From NCBI RefSeq assembly GCF_000814325.1, contig NZ_JPHF01000005.1, positions 124,001 through 188,000 on the forward strand: a stretch of 64,000 bases of DNA, read 5' to 3'. Positions 26,829-35,055 of this stretch are shown piece by piece. The position numbers were made by a program, and so were the translations under genes. The notes below the pieces were generated by a model, which did no database searches, had not been told where the DNA came from, and saw only the letters and a program-made list of their open reading frames with translations. Every line of letters begins with the position of its first letter. The stretch's first letter is position 1. This stretch comes from Flavihumibacter sp. ZG627 (GTDB lineage: Bacteria; Bacteroidota; Bacteroidia; Chitinophagales; Chitinophagaceae).

Positions 26829-27165
26829 TCTTACAGATGATAACGACAACCTGAGTCCGGATGAAAAAATCCTTTCCTCAAAAGTGTGGAAGATCCAGTC
26901 GCTAACAACCAAGAGGACGGTGAATCCTGAGCAGGACAGCTCTATCATGAAACCTTGTATCAACGATGCAACTATCCATCTTTATACCGGGATGAGTTTT
27001 GATCTCAAAGACAATTCAACATCGGGATGTGATTCAACAGTTTTTGGATTTGACAAGGGCAGATGGTCGTTCAATGAAACCAACGACAGTCTTTACCTCG
27101 ATGGCACTAAAAGAGACAGCCATTGTGCTGATTATCTTTTCTTTCAAACCAGTGGTTCCTGCTGA
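26829..27165 (+). pseudogene. Lipocalin-like lipoprotein remnant without start or signal peptide
   Basis: The frame contains DDNDNLSPDEKILSSKVWKI and GRWSFNETNDSLYLDGT. These resemble the start of the mature part and a middle strand of small Bacteroidota lipocalin-like lipoproteins, in which a lipobox cysteine and a few Asp/Asn residues precede such a sequence. No in-frame ATG, signal peptide or lipobox lies between the methyltransferase stop and this stretch. The usual last strands also seem to be missing, as the frame ends SHCADYLFFQTSGSC. It is probably a deletion scar. Its end overlaps the agmatine deiminase gene by 22 bp. Confidence 0.5.
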
Positions 27166-28214
27166 CTTAAACAGTGGAAAGAACCAAGTCCCCAGATGAT
27201 CTCTGTTGAATCAATGCCAACTACTTCCCTATCGGGAAAACAACCGGCTATGATGCTGATGGCCTTCTCATCTTTTGGTGAACGGAAGGTTGGTACGATC
27301 ACTGAATTATTAGCAATATAGAAGTTTGCATAAGATGCAGGAAGGCGTTGGTCATCGTATATAACGAGGTCGGGCATAGGCAGCTCAACAATATTCAACT
27401 GCTTGCCACTGAGAAGTCGCATCGCATTCAGTTGCTTAAGGTTCTTTTGCAGCAACTCATAATTTTCATCGGTCTTATTTTCTTCCACAACTGCCAGTAC
27501 GGTATCTTCATTTACAAAACGTACCGTATCATCAATATGTCCGTCGGTGTCATCTCCAACAATACCATCATCCACCCATAGCACCTGTTCCACGCCGTAA
27601 TACTTAACGAGGTATTCTTCGATCTCTTCCTGTTTTAATTCAGGGTTTCGGTTTGGATTAAGCAAACAGGCAGTAGATGTTATAAGCGTTCCCTTACCAT
27701 TGAAATCTACCGAGCCTCCCTCCATGATAATTCCCGGATAATAAACCGGAATATCATAATGCCTTGCAATCAATGTTGGTATTATATCATCAAAATCATA
27801 AGGAGGATATTTTCCTCCCCAAGCATTATAATTCCAGTCAACGATCACTTTCTTTATATCGGCAGTTGGATTAATGAGGAAAGCGGGACCATGATCACGG
27901 CACCATGCATCATTGGTAGGATGCATAAAAAACTCAACCTTATCTAAATCAACACCTGTCTGCCGGAGATGAGAAACAGCGAAGGCCTGCATTTTTTCGT
28001 TATTAACGTTGATGCATACCCGCTCCCCTTTTGTCAGTTCCTTTATGAACTGCGCATAATAGGGAAAAATGGTATCGATCTTTCCGGGCCAGGATGCTTC
28101 TTTATGCGGCCAGCTCAGCCAGGTAGCCTCGTGCCGATCGAACTCAGCCGGAAAATAATAGCCCGCATCAGCGGGTGCGGGTTGCTGCAGACCTTTGAAC
28201 GGATCAGTTTTCAT
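27144..28214 (-). CDS. aguA: Agmatine deiminase
   Basis: The 356-residue protein from ATG 28214 (MKTDPFKGLQQ) belongs to the agmatine deiminase / Porphyromonas-type peptidylarginine deiminase family. It converts agmatine to N-carbamoylputrescine and ammonia. Family motifs are WLSWPHKEASWPG, NDAWCRDHGPAF, GGSVDFNGKGTLI, DDTDGHIDDTVRFV, and the C-terminal cysteine region. Its start lies inside the end of the carbamoylputrescine amidase gene (11-bp overlap), whose product performs the next step, so the two form a putrescine operon. An upstream in-frame extension to 28310 lies inside that gene and is rejected. Confidence 0.93.
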   Translation of the reverse strand: MKTDPFKGLQQPAPADAGYYFPAEFDRHEATWLSWPHKEASWPGKIDTIFPYYAQFIKELTKGERVCINVNNEKMQAFAVSHLRQTGVDLDKVEFFMHPTNDAWCRDHGPAFLINPTADIKKVIVDWNYNAWGGKYPPYDFDDIIPTLIARHYDIPVYYPGIIMEGGSVDFNGKGTLITSTACLLNPNRNPELKQEEIEEYLVKYYGVEQVLWVDDGIVGDDTDGHIDDTVRFVNEDTVLAVVEENKTDENYELLQKNLKQLNAMRLLSGKQLNIVELPMPDLVIYDDQRLPASYANFYIANNSVIVPTFRSPKDEKAISIIAGCFPDREVVGIDSTEIIWGLGSFHCLSQQEPLV

Positions 28215-29079
28215 CGATGAATCTTTTAGTGATGGGTTGGTAAGAATCGATCCGACGGTCGCGCAGGAATGGCCAATGTGTGCGGTACTGGTCTGTTTTG
28301 CCAAGGTCAAGTTCCATTACATGCACTTCCTCCTGCTCATGCGAGGCTTTATAAAGAATGGTACCGAATGGATTGGCAATAAATGATCCTCCCCAGAATT
28401 TCATCGCGCCTTCCTGTTCAAATCCAACACGGTTTACACTTACAACATGTATACCATTGGCAACAGCATGACTTCTCTGTATTGTTTGCCAGGCATTATA
28501 TTGTTCTGTATTGGTGTCTTCTTGCTGTGAGGTGGCCCAACCGATGGCCGTTGGATAGAAAAGGATCTCAGCACCCATCAGGGCAGTGATCCGCGCTGCT
28601 TCCGGATACCATTGATCCCAGCAGATCAGGACGCCAAATGTGGCAAATTTTGTTTTGAAAACTTTATAGCCAAGATCACCGGGAGTGAAATAAAATTTCT
28701 CATAATAAGAAGGATCATCGGGAATATGCATCTTGCGATATTTCCCCAGGTAGGATCCATCTGCATCAAGAACTGCTGTCGTATTATGATAGATACCCTG
28801 TGTTCTTTTTTCAAAGAGGGAGGCGATTATTACCACGCCCAGTTCTTCTGCAACAGTACTGAGTGATTCAGTGGAGGGACCCGGAATGGGCTCTGCCAGT
28901 TTGAAATTCTCATAATCCTCCACATCACAGAAGTAGAGAGAGGTGAAAAGTTCCTGCAGGCAAATGATCTGCGCACCCTTAGAGGCCGCATCCCTTATTC
29001 CGCTGATGGCTTTTGCTAAATTCTCATCTTTATTGGCGGTACAACTCATCTGTACCAGGCCTACTTTAACATTCGACAT
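28204..29079 (-). CDS. aguB: N-carbamoylputrescine amidohydrolase
   Basis: This 291-residue enzyme of the nitrilase superfamily hydrolyses N-carbamoylputrescine to putrescine, CO2 and ammonia. The Glu-Lys-Cys triad is visible: E in CLQELFTSLYFC, K in YRKMHIPDDPSYYEKFYFTP and C in LICWDQWYPEAAR. The start MSNVKVGLVQMSC at 29079 fits the family. It is first in the operon with agmatine deiminase, with overlapping ends (ATGAAAACTGA), and this pairing supports the substrate. Confidence 0.93.
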   Translation of the reverse strand: MSNVKVGLVQMSCTANKDENLAKAISGIRDAASKGAQIICLQELFTSLYFCDVEDYENFKLAEPIPGPSTESLSTVAEELGVVIIASLFEKRTQGIYHNTTAVLDADGSYLGKYRKMHIPDDPSYYEKFYFTPGDLGYKVFKTKFATFGVLICWDQWYPEAARITALMGAEILFYPTAIGWATSQQEDTNTEQYNAWQTIQRSHAVANGIHVVSVNRVGFEQEGAMKFWGGSFIANPFGTILYKASHEQEEVHVMELDLGKTDQYRTHWPFLRDRRIDSYQPITKRFIDEN

Positions 29080-29082
29080 AAG

Positions 29083-29105
29083 GCTCAAATTGAGCACCAA
29101 ATGTA
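29083..29105 (-). promoter_or_regulatory. Promoter and leader inverted repeat of the agmatine operon
   Basis: On the reverse strand, TACATTTG (29105-29098) matches the -7 consensus TAnnTTTG. Directly downstream, GCTCAA and TTGAGC (29095-29083) form an inverted repeat with one base between the arms. The repeat occupies the expected transcription start and ends 4 bp before the ATG, a place where a repressor or a short hairpin could act. Confidence 0.5.
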
Positions 29106-29136
29106 AGACTTGTGAATGAAGTAAGCCCTCTACTTA

Positions 29137-30204
29137 CTAGGCCCTGCCCATTTGCTTCAGGAAAGACACATGCGATGCGATGGCATAACGTGTTTTTGGA
29201 TATTCTATATAGGGAATACCATATTCGATGCAGGTATTGCGAATGATCTTACTGATAGCAGGATAATGCACGTGAGATATCTTGGGGAAGAGATGGTGTT
29301 CAACCTGGAAATTGAGTCCACCCACCAGCCAGTTCACCACTTTGTTATTGGTTGCAAAGTTGGCAGTTGTCTTTAACTGATGAACAGCCCACTCATCTTC
29401 AAGTCTTCCCGTTTCAGCATCCGGCATTGGAAATGCAGTATGCTCAACTGTATGTGCTAACTGGAATACTATACTGATGATGAAACCTGCAAGCGTTGAG
29501 AAAATCAGGAAACCAATCAGCCAGGTCTGGAACCCAACCATATAAATTGGTATGCCTACATAGAGTGCGAGGTTAACAACCTTGAACGACCAGAAAGTAA
29601 TATGGTCAGCAACTTTCATTTTCTTAAGGGGCATGCTACCGATCTTGCTGCGGAAATATTTGGTATAATCAAGCACAAATATCCAAAGGATGTAAAGCAG
29701 TGAATAAAGCAACCAGAAATAAAGGTGCTGGTATTTATGAAAGGAATATTTCTTCTGGGTAGTGCTCATCCTCATCCAGGGCTGGATATTGATATCGTCA
29801 TCAATACCATCCACATTGGTATAGGCATGGTGAATAACATTGTGCTTCACATTCCACATAAAGTGATTACCTCCGAGGATATTGAGAGAGAGGGCTGCGA
29901 GCCTGTTGATCCACTTATATTTACTGAAGCTTCCATGGGCTCCGTCATGCATAACGTTGAATCCGATAGCGGCAACAATTCCTCCAAGTGCCACACACTC
30001 AAGTACGGCAAGCCATATCACAGGGGTGAAGAACACCAGGTGAACATACACGAATACAAAAGCGATCAGTAATATGATGGCCTTGGTATAGAGTGTCATG
30101 TTTCCGGTAGTGGACTTACCTCTTTCTTCGAAATAATTGTTGATACGCTTTTTTAACTCCGCATGAAATGACTGAGCGGAATTGGAGAATTTTGGAGTAA
30201 CCAT
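29137..30204 (-). CDS. Membrane acyl-lipid fatty acid desaturase (front-end/linoleoyl-CoA-like)
   Basis: The 355-residue protein has the three histidine boxes that bind the di-iron centre: HDGAH (86-90), HNVIHH (121-126) and QVEHH (300-304). The Q in the last box is typical of front-end desaturases. Four hydrophobic helices lie between them (about residues 42-60, 64-82, 155-175 and 210-250). It inserts a double bond in an acyl chain at the cytoplasmic face of the inner membrane, with oxygen and reduced ferredoxin or cytochrome. No cytochrome b5 domain is fused. Position specificity is unknown. It is a single gene, possibly for membrane fluidity. Confidence 0.88.
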   Translation of the reverse strand: MVTPKFSNSAQSFHAELKKRINNYFEERGKSTTGNMTLYTKAIILLIAFVFVYVHLVFFTPVIWLAVLECVALGGIVAAIGFNVMHDGAHGSFSKYKWINRLAALSLNILGGNHFMWNVKHNVIHHAYTNVDGIDDDINIQPWMRMSTTQKKYSFHKYQHLYFWLLYSLLYILWIFVLDYTKYFRSKIGSMPLKKMKVADHITFWSFKVVNLALYVGIPIYMVGFQTWLIGFLIFSTLAGFIISIVFQLAHTVEHTAFPMPDAETGRLEDEWAVHQLKTTANFATNNKVVNWLVGGLNFQVEHHLFPKISHVHYPAISKIIRNTCIEYGIPYIEYPKTRYAIASHVSFLKQMGRA

Positions 30205-30310
30205 TAGACTTAAATGAGTTCTTGTTGGATATTAAGATGCGAAATTAAGGGCAATGGTGGCAGAAAACCCTGTTTTGATTAATTTATGACAGTATTATGG
30301 TAAACGGACA

Positions 30311-31048
30311 CTAAGTTTCATTCTGGATAATAGCATCTAACTTGCTGATCCCCAGTGTCTTTTGTGTCCTGAACCCTTCCGCATATTTCACCCCTATTCT
30401 TTTTCCCAGCATTCTTGCCCTCGCTACCACACTATCCCTGAAATCGGGGGTTGAGATATAGGTCTGGAGACCTTCATTCTCCATATCAGGATTGTAGAAC
30501 TGGGTGGTATAGGCTTCAATAGCCTGCATCCGCTGGTCAAAGACATCGCTGATATCCACTAGAAAATGAGGCTCCTGGAGGCGGTCCTGGATATAATGGA
30601 AGATATTTTTGGGCCTCCACCGTTCCTGGGGCTTGCCATCCTGATCAACGGTTTCAATCTTTACCAGTCCCGCAAGAAAACAGGAATCCGCGATCAGCTT
30701 TCCCGCCCTGCCGTGATCAGGATGACGGTCTTCCAGTGAATTTGCCAATACTATATCGGGCTGGTAAGTTCGGATGGCGCGGATCAGGTGCCTTTGGTGT
30801 GCTTCATCATTTGTAAAAAAGCCATCCCTCATTTTGAGGTTCTCCCTAACATGGATACCCATTATACCTGCAGCCGCGGCTGCTTCTGCATAACGGGTTT
30901 CGATGGTTCCCCGGGTTCCAAGTTCACCCTGGGTGAGGTCGAGGATCCCCACTTTCTTTCCATTTTTTATTTCATTGATGATGGTTCCGGAGCATCCCAG
31001 CTCCACATCATCGGGATGTACGCCTATTGCCAGAATATCTAGTTTCAT
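30311..31048 (-). CDS. bshB1: Bacillithiol biosynthesis deacetylase BshB1
   Basis: The 245-residue LmbE-family enzyme removes the acetyl group from GlcNAc-malate in bacillithiol synthesis. It begins MKLDILAIGVHPDDVELGCSG; His11, Asp14 (HPDD) and the later histidine in DRHPDHGRAGKL bind zinc. TQGELGTRG and the C-terminal KYAEGFRTQKTLGISKLD fit BshB1. The start at 31048 is clear because the in-frame extension to 31405 runs antisense into the helicase gene. It shares a 52-bp promoter region with the divergent DEAD-box helicase. Confidence 0.92.
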   Translation of the reverse strand: MKLDILAIGVHPDDVELGCSGTIINEIKNGKKVGILDLTQGELGTRGTIETRYAEAAAAAGIMGIHVRENLKMRDGFFTNDEAHQRHLIRAIRTYQPDIVLANSLEDRHPDHGRAGKLIADSCFLAGLVKIETVDQDGKPQERWRPKNIFHYIQDRLQEPHFLVDISDVFDQRMQAIEAYTTQFYNPDMENEGLQTYISTPDFRDSVVARARMLGKRIGVKYAEGFRTQKTLGISKLDAIIQNET

Positions 31049-31054
31049 AGGGTG

Positions 31055-31062
31055 CAAATGTA
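31055..31062 (-). promoter_or_regulatory. -7 promoter element of bshB1
   Basis: On the reverse strand TACATTTG matches TAnnTTTG. It lies 6 bp before the bshB1 ATG, so the transcript would be leaderless or nearly so. Confidence 0.5.
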
Positions 31063-31077
31063 CTGAGTTTATTATCC

Positions 31078-31085
31078 TACCTTTG
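31078..31085 (+). promoter_or_regulatory. -7 promoter element of the DEAD-box helicase gene
   Basis: TACCTTTG matches TAnnTTTG, 15 bp before the ATG at 31101. Its TTTG is the left half of a perfect palindrome TTTGCGCAAA (31082-31091). Confidence 0.6.
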
Positions 31086-31100
31086 CGCAAATTTTGATAT

Positions 31101-32765
31101 ATGATTACATTCGAAGGGTTAGGTCTTGATGAGCGATTGGTAAAAGCTACTTCAGCACTTGGATACATTAACCCTACTACCATACAGGAGAAAGCAATTC
31201 CTGTATTATTGAGCGGCACAACCGATTTTATCGGTCTGGCCCAAACCGGCACCGGTAAAACGGCGGCCTTCGGACTTCCCCTATTACAACTGATAAAGCC
31301 TACCGACAAATATCCACAGGCCCTGATCGTTTGTCCAACCCGCGAACTCTGCATGCAGATCGTGAACGAGATGGAGTCTTTTAAAAAGCATATGACTGGT
31401 ATCAACCTGGTAGCAGTTTATGGAGGCACACCTATTGGCGGACAGATCCGCGAAATCAAGCGCGGCGTTCAGATAGTGGTGGCAACACCTGGCCGACTGA
31501 TCGACCTGATTGAGCGCAAAGCGATCAACCTGGACCAGATCAAATATGTTGTTCTTGATGAAGCGGATGAGATGCTGAACATGGGTTTCCAGGATGATAT
31601 TGAATTCATCCTGAAGAACACGCCCCTGCGTGAGAGCACCTGGTTATTCAGTGCTACTATGCCTACCGAAATTAAAAAGGTTAGCAAGAAGTACATGAAA
31701 GATCCGAAAGAAGTGCAGGTTGGAAAAGTGAACACCGGTAACAAGGACATTGACCATCAGTATTTTGTTGTGAGTGCCCAGCACCGTTATGATGCACTGA
31801 AAAGACTTATCGATTTCAATCCGGGTATGTATGGAATCATCTTCACCCGTACCAAGCTGGATGCGCAGGATATTGCCGAGAAGCTTACCAGGGAAGGTTA
31901 TGATATTGATGCATTGCATGGTGACCTCACCCAGGCCCAGCGTGATAAGGTAATGGGACAGTTTCGTGATAAGACCCTCCAGTTACTGATTGCTACTGAT
32001 GTTGCCGCAAGAGGTATTGATGTGCAGGGTATCACCCATGTCATCAACTTTGAGCTTCCCGATGATATGGAGGTTTATACCCACAGAAGTGGCCGTACTG
32101 GAAGAGCAGGTAAGACAGGCGTTTGTATGTCGATAATACATAGCCGTGAAACATTCCGCCTCCGTCAGATTGAGCGACTTATCCAGGCACCATTCCATAA
32201 AATGGAAATACCAACGGGTAAGGATGTTTGCCGCAAGCAGTTTTTCTATTTCATGGATAAATTATTGCAGACCGATATCAGTCATGGTAATTATGAGACC
32301 TATGTTCCGATGCTGGAAGAAAAATTTGCTGACATCAGTAAGGAAGATATCCTTAAGCGTGTTGCCGCGATGGAGTTTGACCGCTTCCTGAAATATTATG
32401 ATAATGCGGAAGACCTGAACATCCGTGATGATAAGAGAACAAGGGTTTCTCCAATGCGTGAGGGTGCTGGCCGCGACCAGGCCCGTACAAGGGATACTCG
32501 TGGCCGTGAGTTTGCCGGAACAGGAAATTATACCAAGCTGTTCGTGAATCTTGGCACGAAAGATGGTTTCTATAAGGCCAGCTTCCTGCAATACATCCTC
32601 GACCTAAGTGAGATCAAAAAAGAATCACTTGGCAGGATAGATATGAAGGAAATGAACAGCTGGATCGAGATAGATAAGTCTTCTGCCAACAAGATGATAA
32701 AAGCACTTGATGGCAAAACTTACAAAGGTCGCAGGATCCGTATGAATGATGCCAGCAGCCGTTGA
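31101..32765 (+). CDS. DEAD-box ATP-dependent RNA helicase (DeaD/DbpA-like)
   Basis: This 554-residue helicase unwinds short RNA duplexes in ribosome assembly or mRNA turnover. Motifs occur in order: Q motif (NPTTIQEKAIP), AQTGTGKT, PTREL, TPGR, DEAD, SAT, RGIDVQGITHVINF and HRSGRTGRAG. An Arg/Gly-rich linker (about 450-475) leads to a C-terminal DbpA-type RNA-binding fold (TKLFVNLGTKDGFYKASFLQ, GRIDMKEMNSWIEID). The RNA-binding domain points to the DeaD/CsdA or DbpA group; the exact target is unknown. Confidence 0.94.
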   Translation: MITFEGLGLDERLVKATSALGYINPTTIQEKAIPVLLSGTTDFIGLAQTGTGKTAAFGLPLLQLIKPTDKYPQALIVCPTRELCMQIVNEMESFKKHMTGINLVAVYGGTPIGGQIREIKRGVQIVVATPGRLIDLIERKAINLDQIKYVVLDEADEMLNMGFQDDIEFILKNTPLRESTWLFSATMPTEIKKVSKKYMKDPKEVQVGKVNTGNKDIDHQYFVVSAQHRYDALKRLIDFNPGMYGIIFTRTKLDAQDIAEKLTREGYDIDALHGDLTQAQRDKVMGQFRDKTLQLLIATDVAARGIDVQGITHVINFELPDDMEVYTHRSGRTGRAGKTGVCMSIIHSRETFRLRQIERLIQAPFHKMEIPTGKDVCRKQFFYFMDKLLQTDISHGNYETYVPMLEEKFADISKEDILKRVAAMEFDRFLKYYDNAEDLNIRDDKRTRVSPMREGAGRDQARTRDTRGREFAGTGNYTKLFVNLGTKDGFYKASFLQYILDLSEIKKESLGRIDMKEMNSWIEIDKSSANKMIKALDGKTYKGRRIRMNDASSR

Positions 32766-32767
32766 GG

Positions 32768-32799
32768 TTTGGCCAATTGAGGTCGGTAAAGTAGATTCG
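32768..32799 (+). promoter_or_regulatory. Near-consensus promoter of lpdA
   Basis: TTTG (32768-32771), a 20-bp spacer and TAGATTCG (32792-32799) resemble the Bacteroidota promoter with one mismatch in the -7 box. The lpdA ATG is at 32837. Confidence 0.5.
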
Positions 32800-32836
32800 C
32801 AAATACTCAAATCAATAAATAACTAAATAATTCAAT

Positions 32837-34240
32837 ATGGCATACGATGTTATCGTCATAGGTAGTGGTCCGGGTGGATATGTGGCTGCTATCCGTGCAT
32901 CCCAGCTTGGCTTTAAAACAGCTATTATAGAAAAGGAAAGTCTGGGTGGCGTTTGTCTCAACTGGGGTTGTATTCCAACCAAGGCTCTCCTCAAGAGTGC
33001 CCAGGTTATGGAATATGTGAAGCACGCGAAAGACTATGGAATTGAAGCCACGGGCACCCACAATTTCGAAGCTGTTATAAAGCGCAGCCGGGGTGTTGCC
33101 GATAAAATGAGCAAGGGAGTTCAGTTCCTGATGAAGAAGAATAAGATCGACGTGGTCATGGGTTTTGGAAAGGTGAAGGCGAAGGGAAAAGTTGAAGTGA
33201 CAAAAGCGGATGGCAATAAGGAAACTGTTGAAGGAAAGTATATCATCATCGCTACGGGTGGCCGTAGCCGTGAGCTTCCCAACCTTAAGCAGGATGGAAA
33301 GAAAGTTATTGGTTACCGTGAGGCGATGTCATTGCCAACCCAACCAAAAAGCATGATCGTTGTTGGTAGTGGTGCCATTGGTGTTGAGTTCGCTTATTTC
33401 TATAACAGCATGGGTACTAAGGTTACTATCGTTGAGTTTATGCCACGTGTAGTTCCTGTTGAAGACGATGACATCTCCAAAGAACTGGAAAAGCAATACA
33501 AAAAGCAGGGCATTGAGATCATGACCAATGCATCTGTTGAAAGCCTCGACAGCTCTGGCAATAGTGTTAAAGCAAAGGTGAAGACAGCAACGGGAGAGAT
33601 CACACTTGAGGCAGATGTTGTTCTGAGTGCAGTTGGCGTATCTGCGAATATTGAAGGAATCGGACTGGAAGAAACCGGAATAAAAACTGATAAGGGTCGT
33701 ATTGTAGTAGATAAGTTTTACCAGACAAGTGTTCAGGGCATTTATGCCATTGGGGATTGTGTACCTGGACAAGCGCTAGCGCACGTGGCTTCAAAGGAAG
33801 GCATCATCTGTGTTGAGAGCATTGGTTACAATGAGAAGAAATACAATCATCAGCCAGAAGCGCTTGATTATGGAAACGTGCCGGGATGTACTTATTGTAC
33901 ACCTGAGATCGCTTCTGTTGGTTTCACGGAGAAGGCTGCAAAAGAGGCTGGCTATGAGATCAAGGTTGGCAAGTTCCCACTAAGTGCATCAGGAAAAGCA
34001 TCTGCTGCCGGAGCAACAGAAGGTTTTGTAAAAGTTATCTTCGATGCTAAGTATGGCGAATGGCTTGGCACGCACATGATCGGTTATAATGTAACCGAAC
34101 TCATTGCTGAAACTGTAGTGGCGCGTAAACTGGAGACAACATATCATGAGGTGTTGAACAGCATCCATCCGCACCCAACCATCAGTGAAAGCATCAAAGA
34201 TGCAATTGAGGTTGCCTATGGTGAAGCTATCCACCTGTAA
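32837..34240 (+). CDS. lpdA: Dihydrolipoamide dehydrogenase (E3)
   Basis: The 467-residue flavoprotein reoxidises lipoamide of 2-oxo acid dehydrogenases and the glycine cleavage system with NAD. The N-terminal FAD motif GSGPGG (10-15) and the redox disulfide C40-C45 in GGVCLNWGCIPTKAL are present. The NAD motif VVGSGAIGVEFAYF and the C-terminal HPHPTISE with the catalytic His-Glu pair follow. Length is normal. It has its own promoter and a strong terminator; an E2 gene lies 13 kb away at 47427. Confidence 0.97.
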   Translation: MAYDVIVIGSGPGGYVAAIRASQLGFKTAIIEKESLGGVCLNWGCIPTKALLKSAQVMEYVKHAKDYGIEATGTHNFEAVIKRSRGVADKMSKGVQFLMKKNKIDVVMGFGKVKAKGKVEVTKADGNKETVEGKYIIIATGGRSRELPNLKQDGKKVIGYREAMSLPTQPKSMIVVGSGAIGVEFAYFYNSMGTKVTIVEFMPRVVPVEDDDISKELEKQYKKQGIEIMTNASVESLDSSGNSVKAKVKTATGEITLEADVVLSAVGVSANIEGIGLEETGIKTDKGRIVVDKFYQTSVQGIYAIGDCVPGQALAHVASKEGIICVESIGYNEKKYNHQPEALDYGNVPGCTYCTPEIASVGFTEKAAKEAGYEIKVGKFPLSASGKASAAGATEGFVKVIFDAKYGEWLGTHMIGYNVTELIAETVVARKLETTYHEVLNSIHPHPTISESIKDAIEVAYGEAIHL

Positions 34241-34257
34241 ACAATTTATATGCATTG

Positions 34258-34291
34258 AAAAAAGGTTCCATATTTTTATGGAACCTTTTTT
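34258..34291 (+). terminator. Rho-independent terminator of lpdA
   Basis: Arms 34258-34272 and 34277-34291 form a perfect 15-bp stem around TTTT. The right arm ends in six T. The hairpin lies 18 bp after the lpdA stop and ends 20 bp before the next gene. Confidence 0.92.
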
Positions 34292-34311
34292 ATTGGCATA
34301 ATAGTCAGCAT

Positions 34312-35052
34312 ATGAAAAAAATTCTTTTCCTCTCCCTGATGATCATGATAACAATTGCTTCCTACGCACAGGAAGTAGAGCGGGTACCCTGCCCTCCCCT
34401 GCGCACCTATGCCATCAAATTAGCGCCTGCTGCAATCATGTTCGGCAAAGTATCGCTGGGTGGTGAATATGTTTATAGTGAAAGGAAATCACTGACTTTT
34501 TATGTGGGTGTTCCATTCAATAAAACAGGTAATGTTTCTTTTGATGAGGATGTGAGCAAGGTTGGTTCAAAAACATTTTCCATCATGGGAGGTTATCGCT
34601 ACTATCTTAAAAAGCAGAACATGAAAGGATTCTATATTGAACCTTTTATCAAATATCTTAATCACAAGGGTGATGGCGTTCTGGAAGGAACACTTGGACC
34701 AAAATCTGTTTTACTCGATTATAATTCGGACTATAATGGAATAGGGCTGGGTGCACAACTTGGCGTTCAGTTCATTATTGGAAAGAAGCTTGTGCTCGAC
34801 TGGTTCCTGCTTGGACCGGAATTGAACAGTGGAAAAATAAACAGCAATTTCCGCGATATAACTTCAAGTGACTGGTCAGAACAGGATGCGGCGGAGATAG
34901 AAGCTGATATTGAAGATGTGCTTCAGGATATTCCGCTGATCGGTAAAAAGATTGAAGTGGATGTGAATGGTTCTACCAAAACAGTAACAGGAAAATATAA
35001 AGGTTTGCTACCGGGTATCAGGTCGGGAATATCTATTGGTTACCGCTTCTAA
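34312..35052 (+). CDS. Outer membrane beta-barrel protein, unknown role
   Basis: The 246-residue protein has a signal peptide (MKKILFLSLMIMITIASYAQ) and a mature part with alternating strands (SLGGEYVYSERKSLTFYVGV, FSIMGGYRYYLK, GIGLGAQLGVQFIIGKKLVLDWFLLGP). It ends in the outer membrane sorting signal GISIGYRF with terminal Phe. This fits the small beta-barrel proteins annotated DUF3575 or porin-family in Bacteroidota. ATG 34312 is chosen because an upstream start at 34255 would lie in the lpdA terminator. Function unknown. Confidence 0.78.
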   Translation: MKKILFLSLMIMITIASYAQEVERVPCPPLRTYAIKLAPAAIMFGKVSLGGEYVYSERKSLTFYVGVPFNKTGNVSFDEDVSKVGSKTFSIMGGYRYYLKKQNMKGFYIEPFIKYLNHKGDGVLEGTLGPKSVLLDYNSDYNGIGLGAQLGVQFIIGKKLVLDWFLLGPELNSGKINSNFRDITSSDWSEQDAAEIEADIEDVLQDIPLIGKKIEVDVNGSTKTVTGKYKGLLPGIRSGISIGYRF

Positions 35053-35055
35053 AGA

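Noticed and set aside
31049-31405. Long N-terminal extension of bshB1
   Set aside because: It runs antisense into the helicase gene and past both promoters; the family start is at 31048.
34255-34311. Extension of the outer membrane protein start
   Set aside because: It lies in the lpdA terminator hairpin, and the signal peptide begins at 34312.
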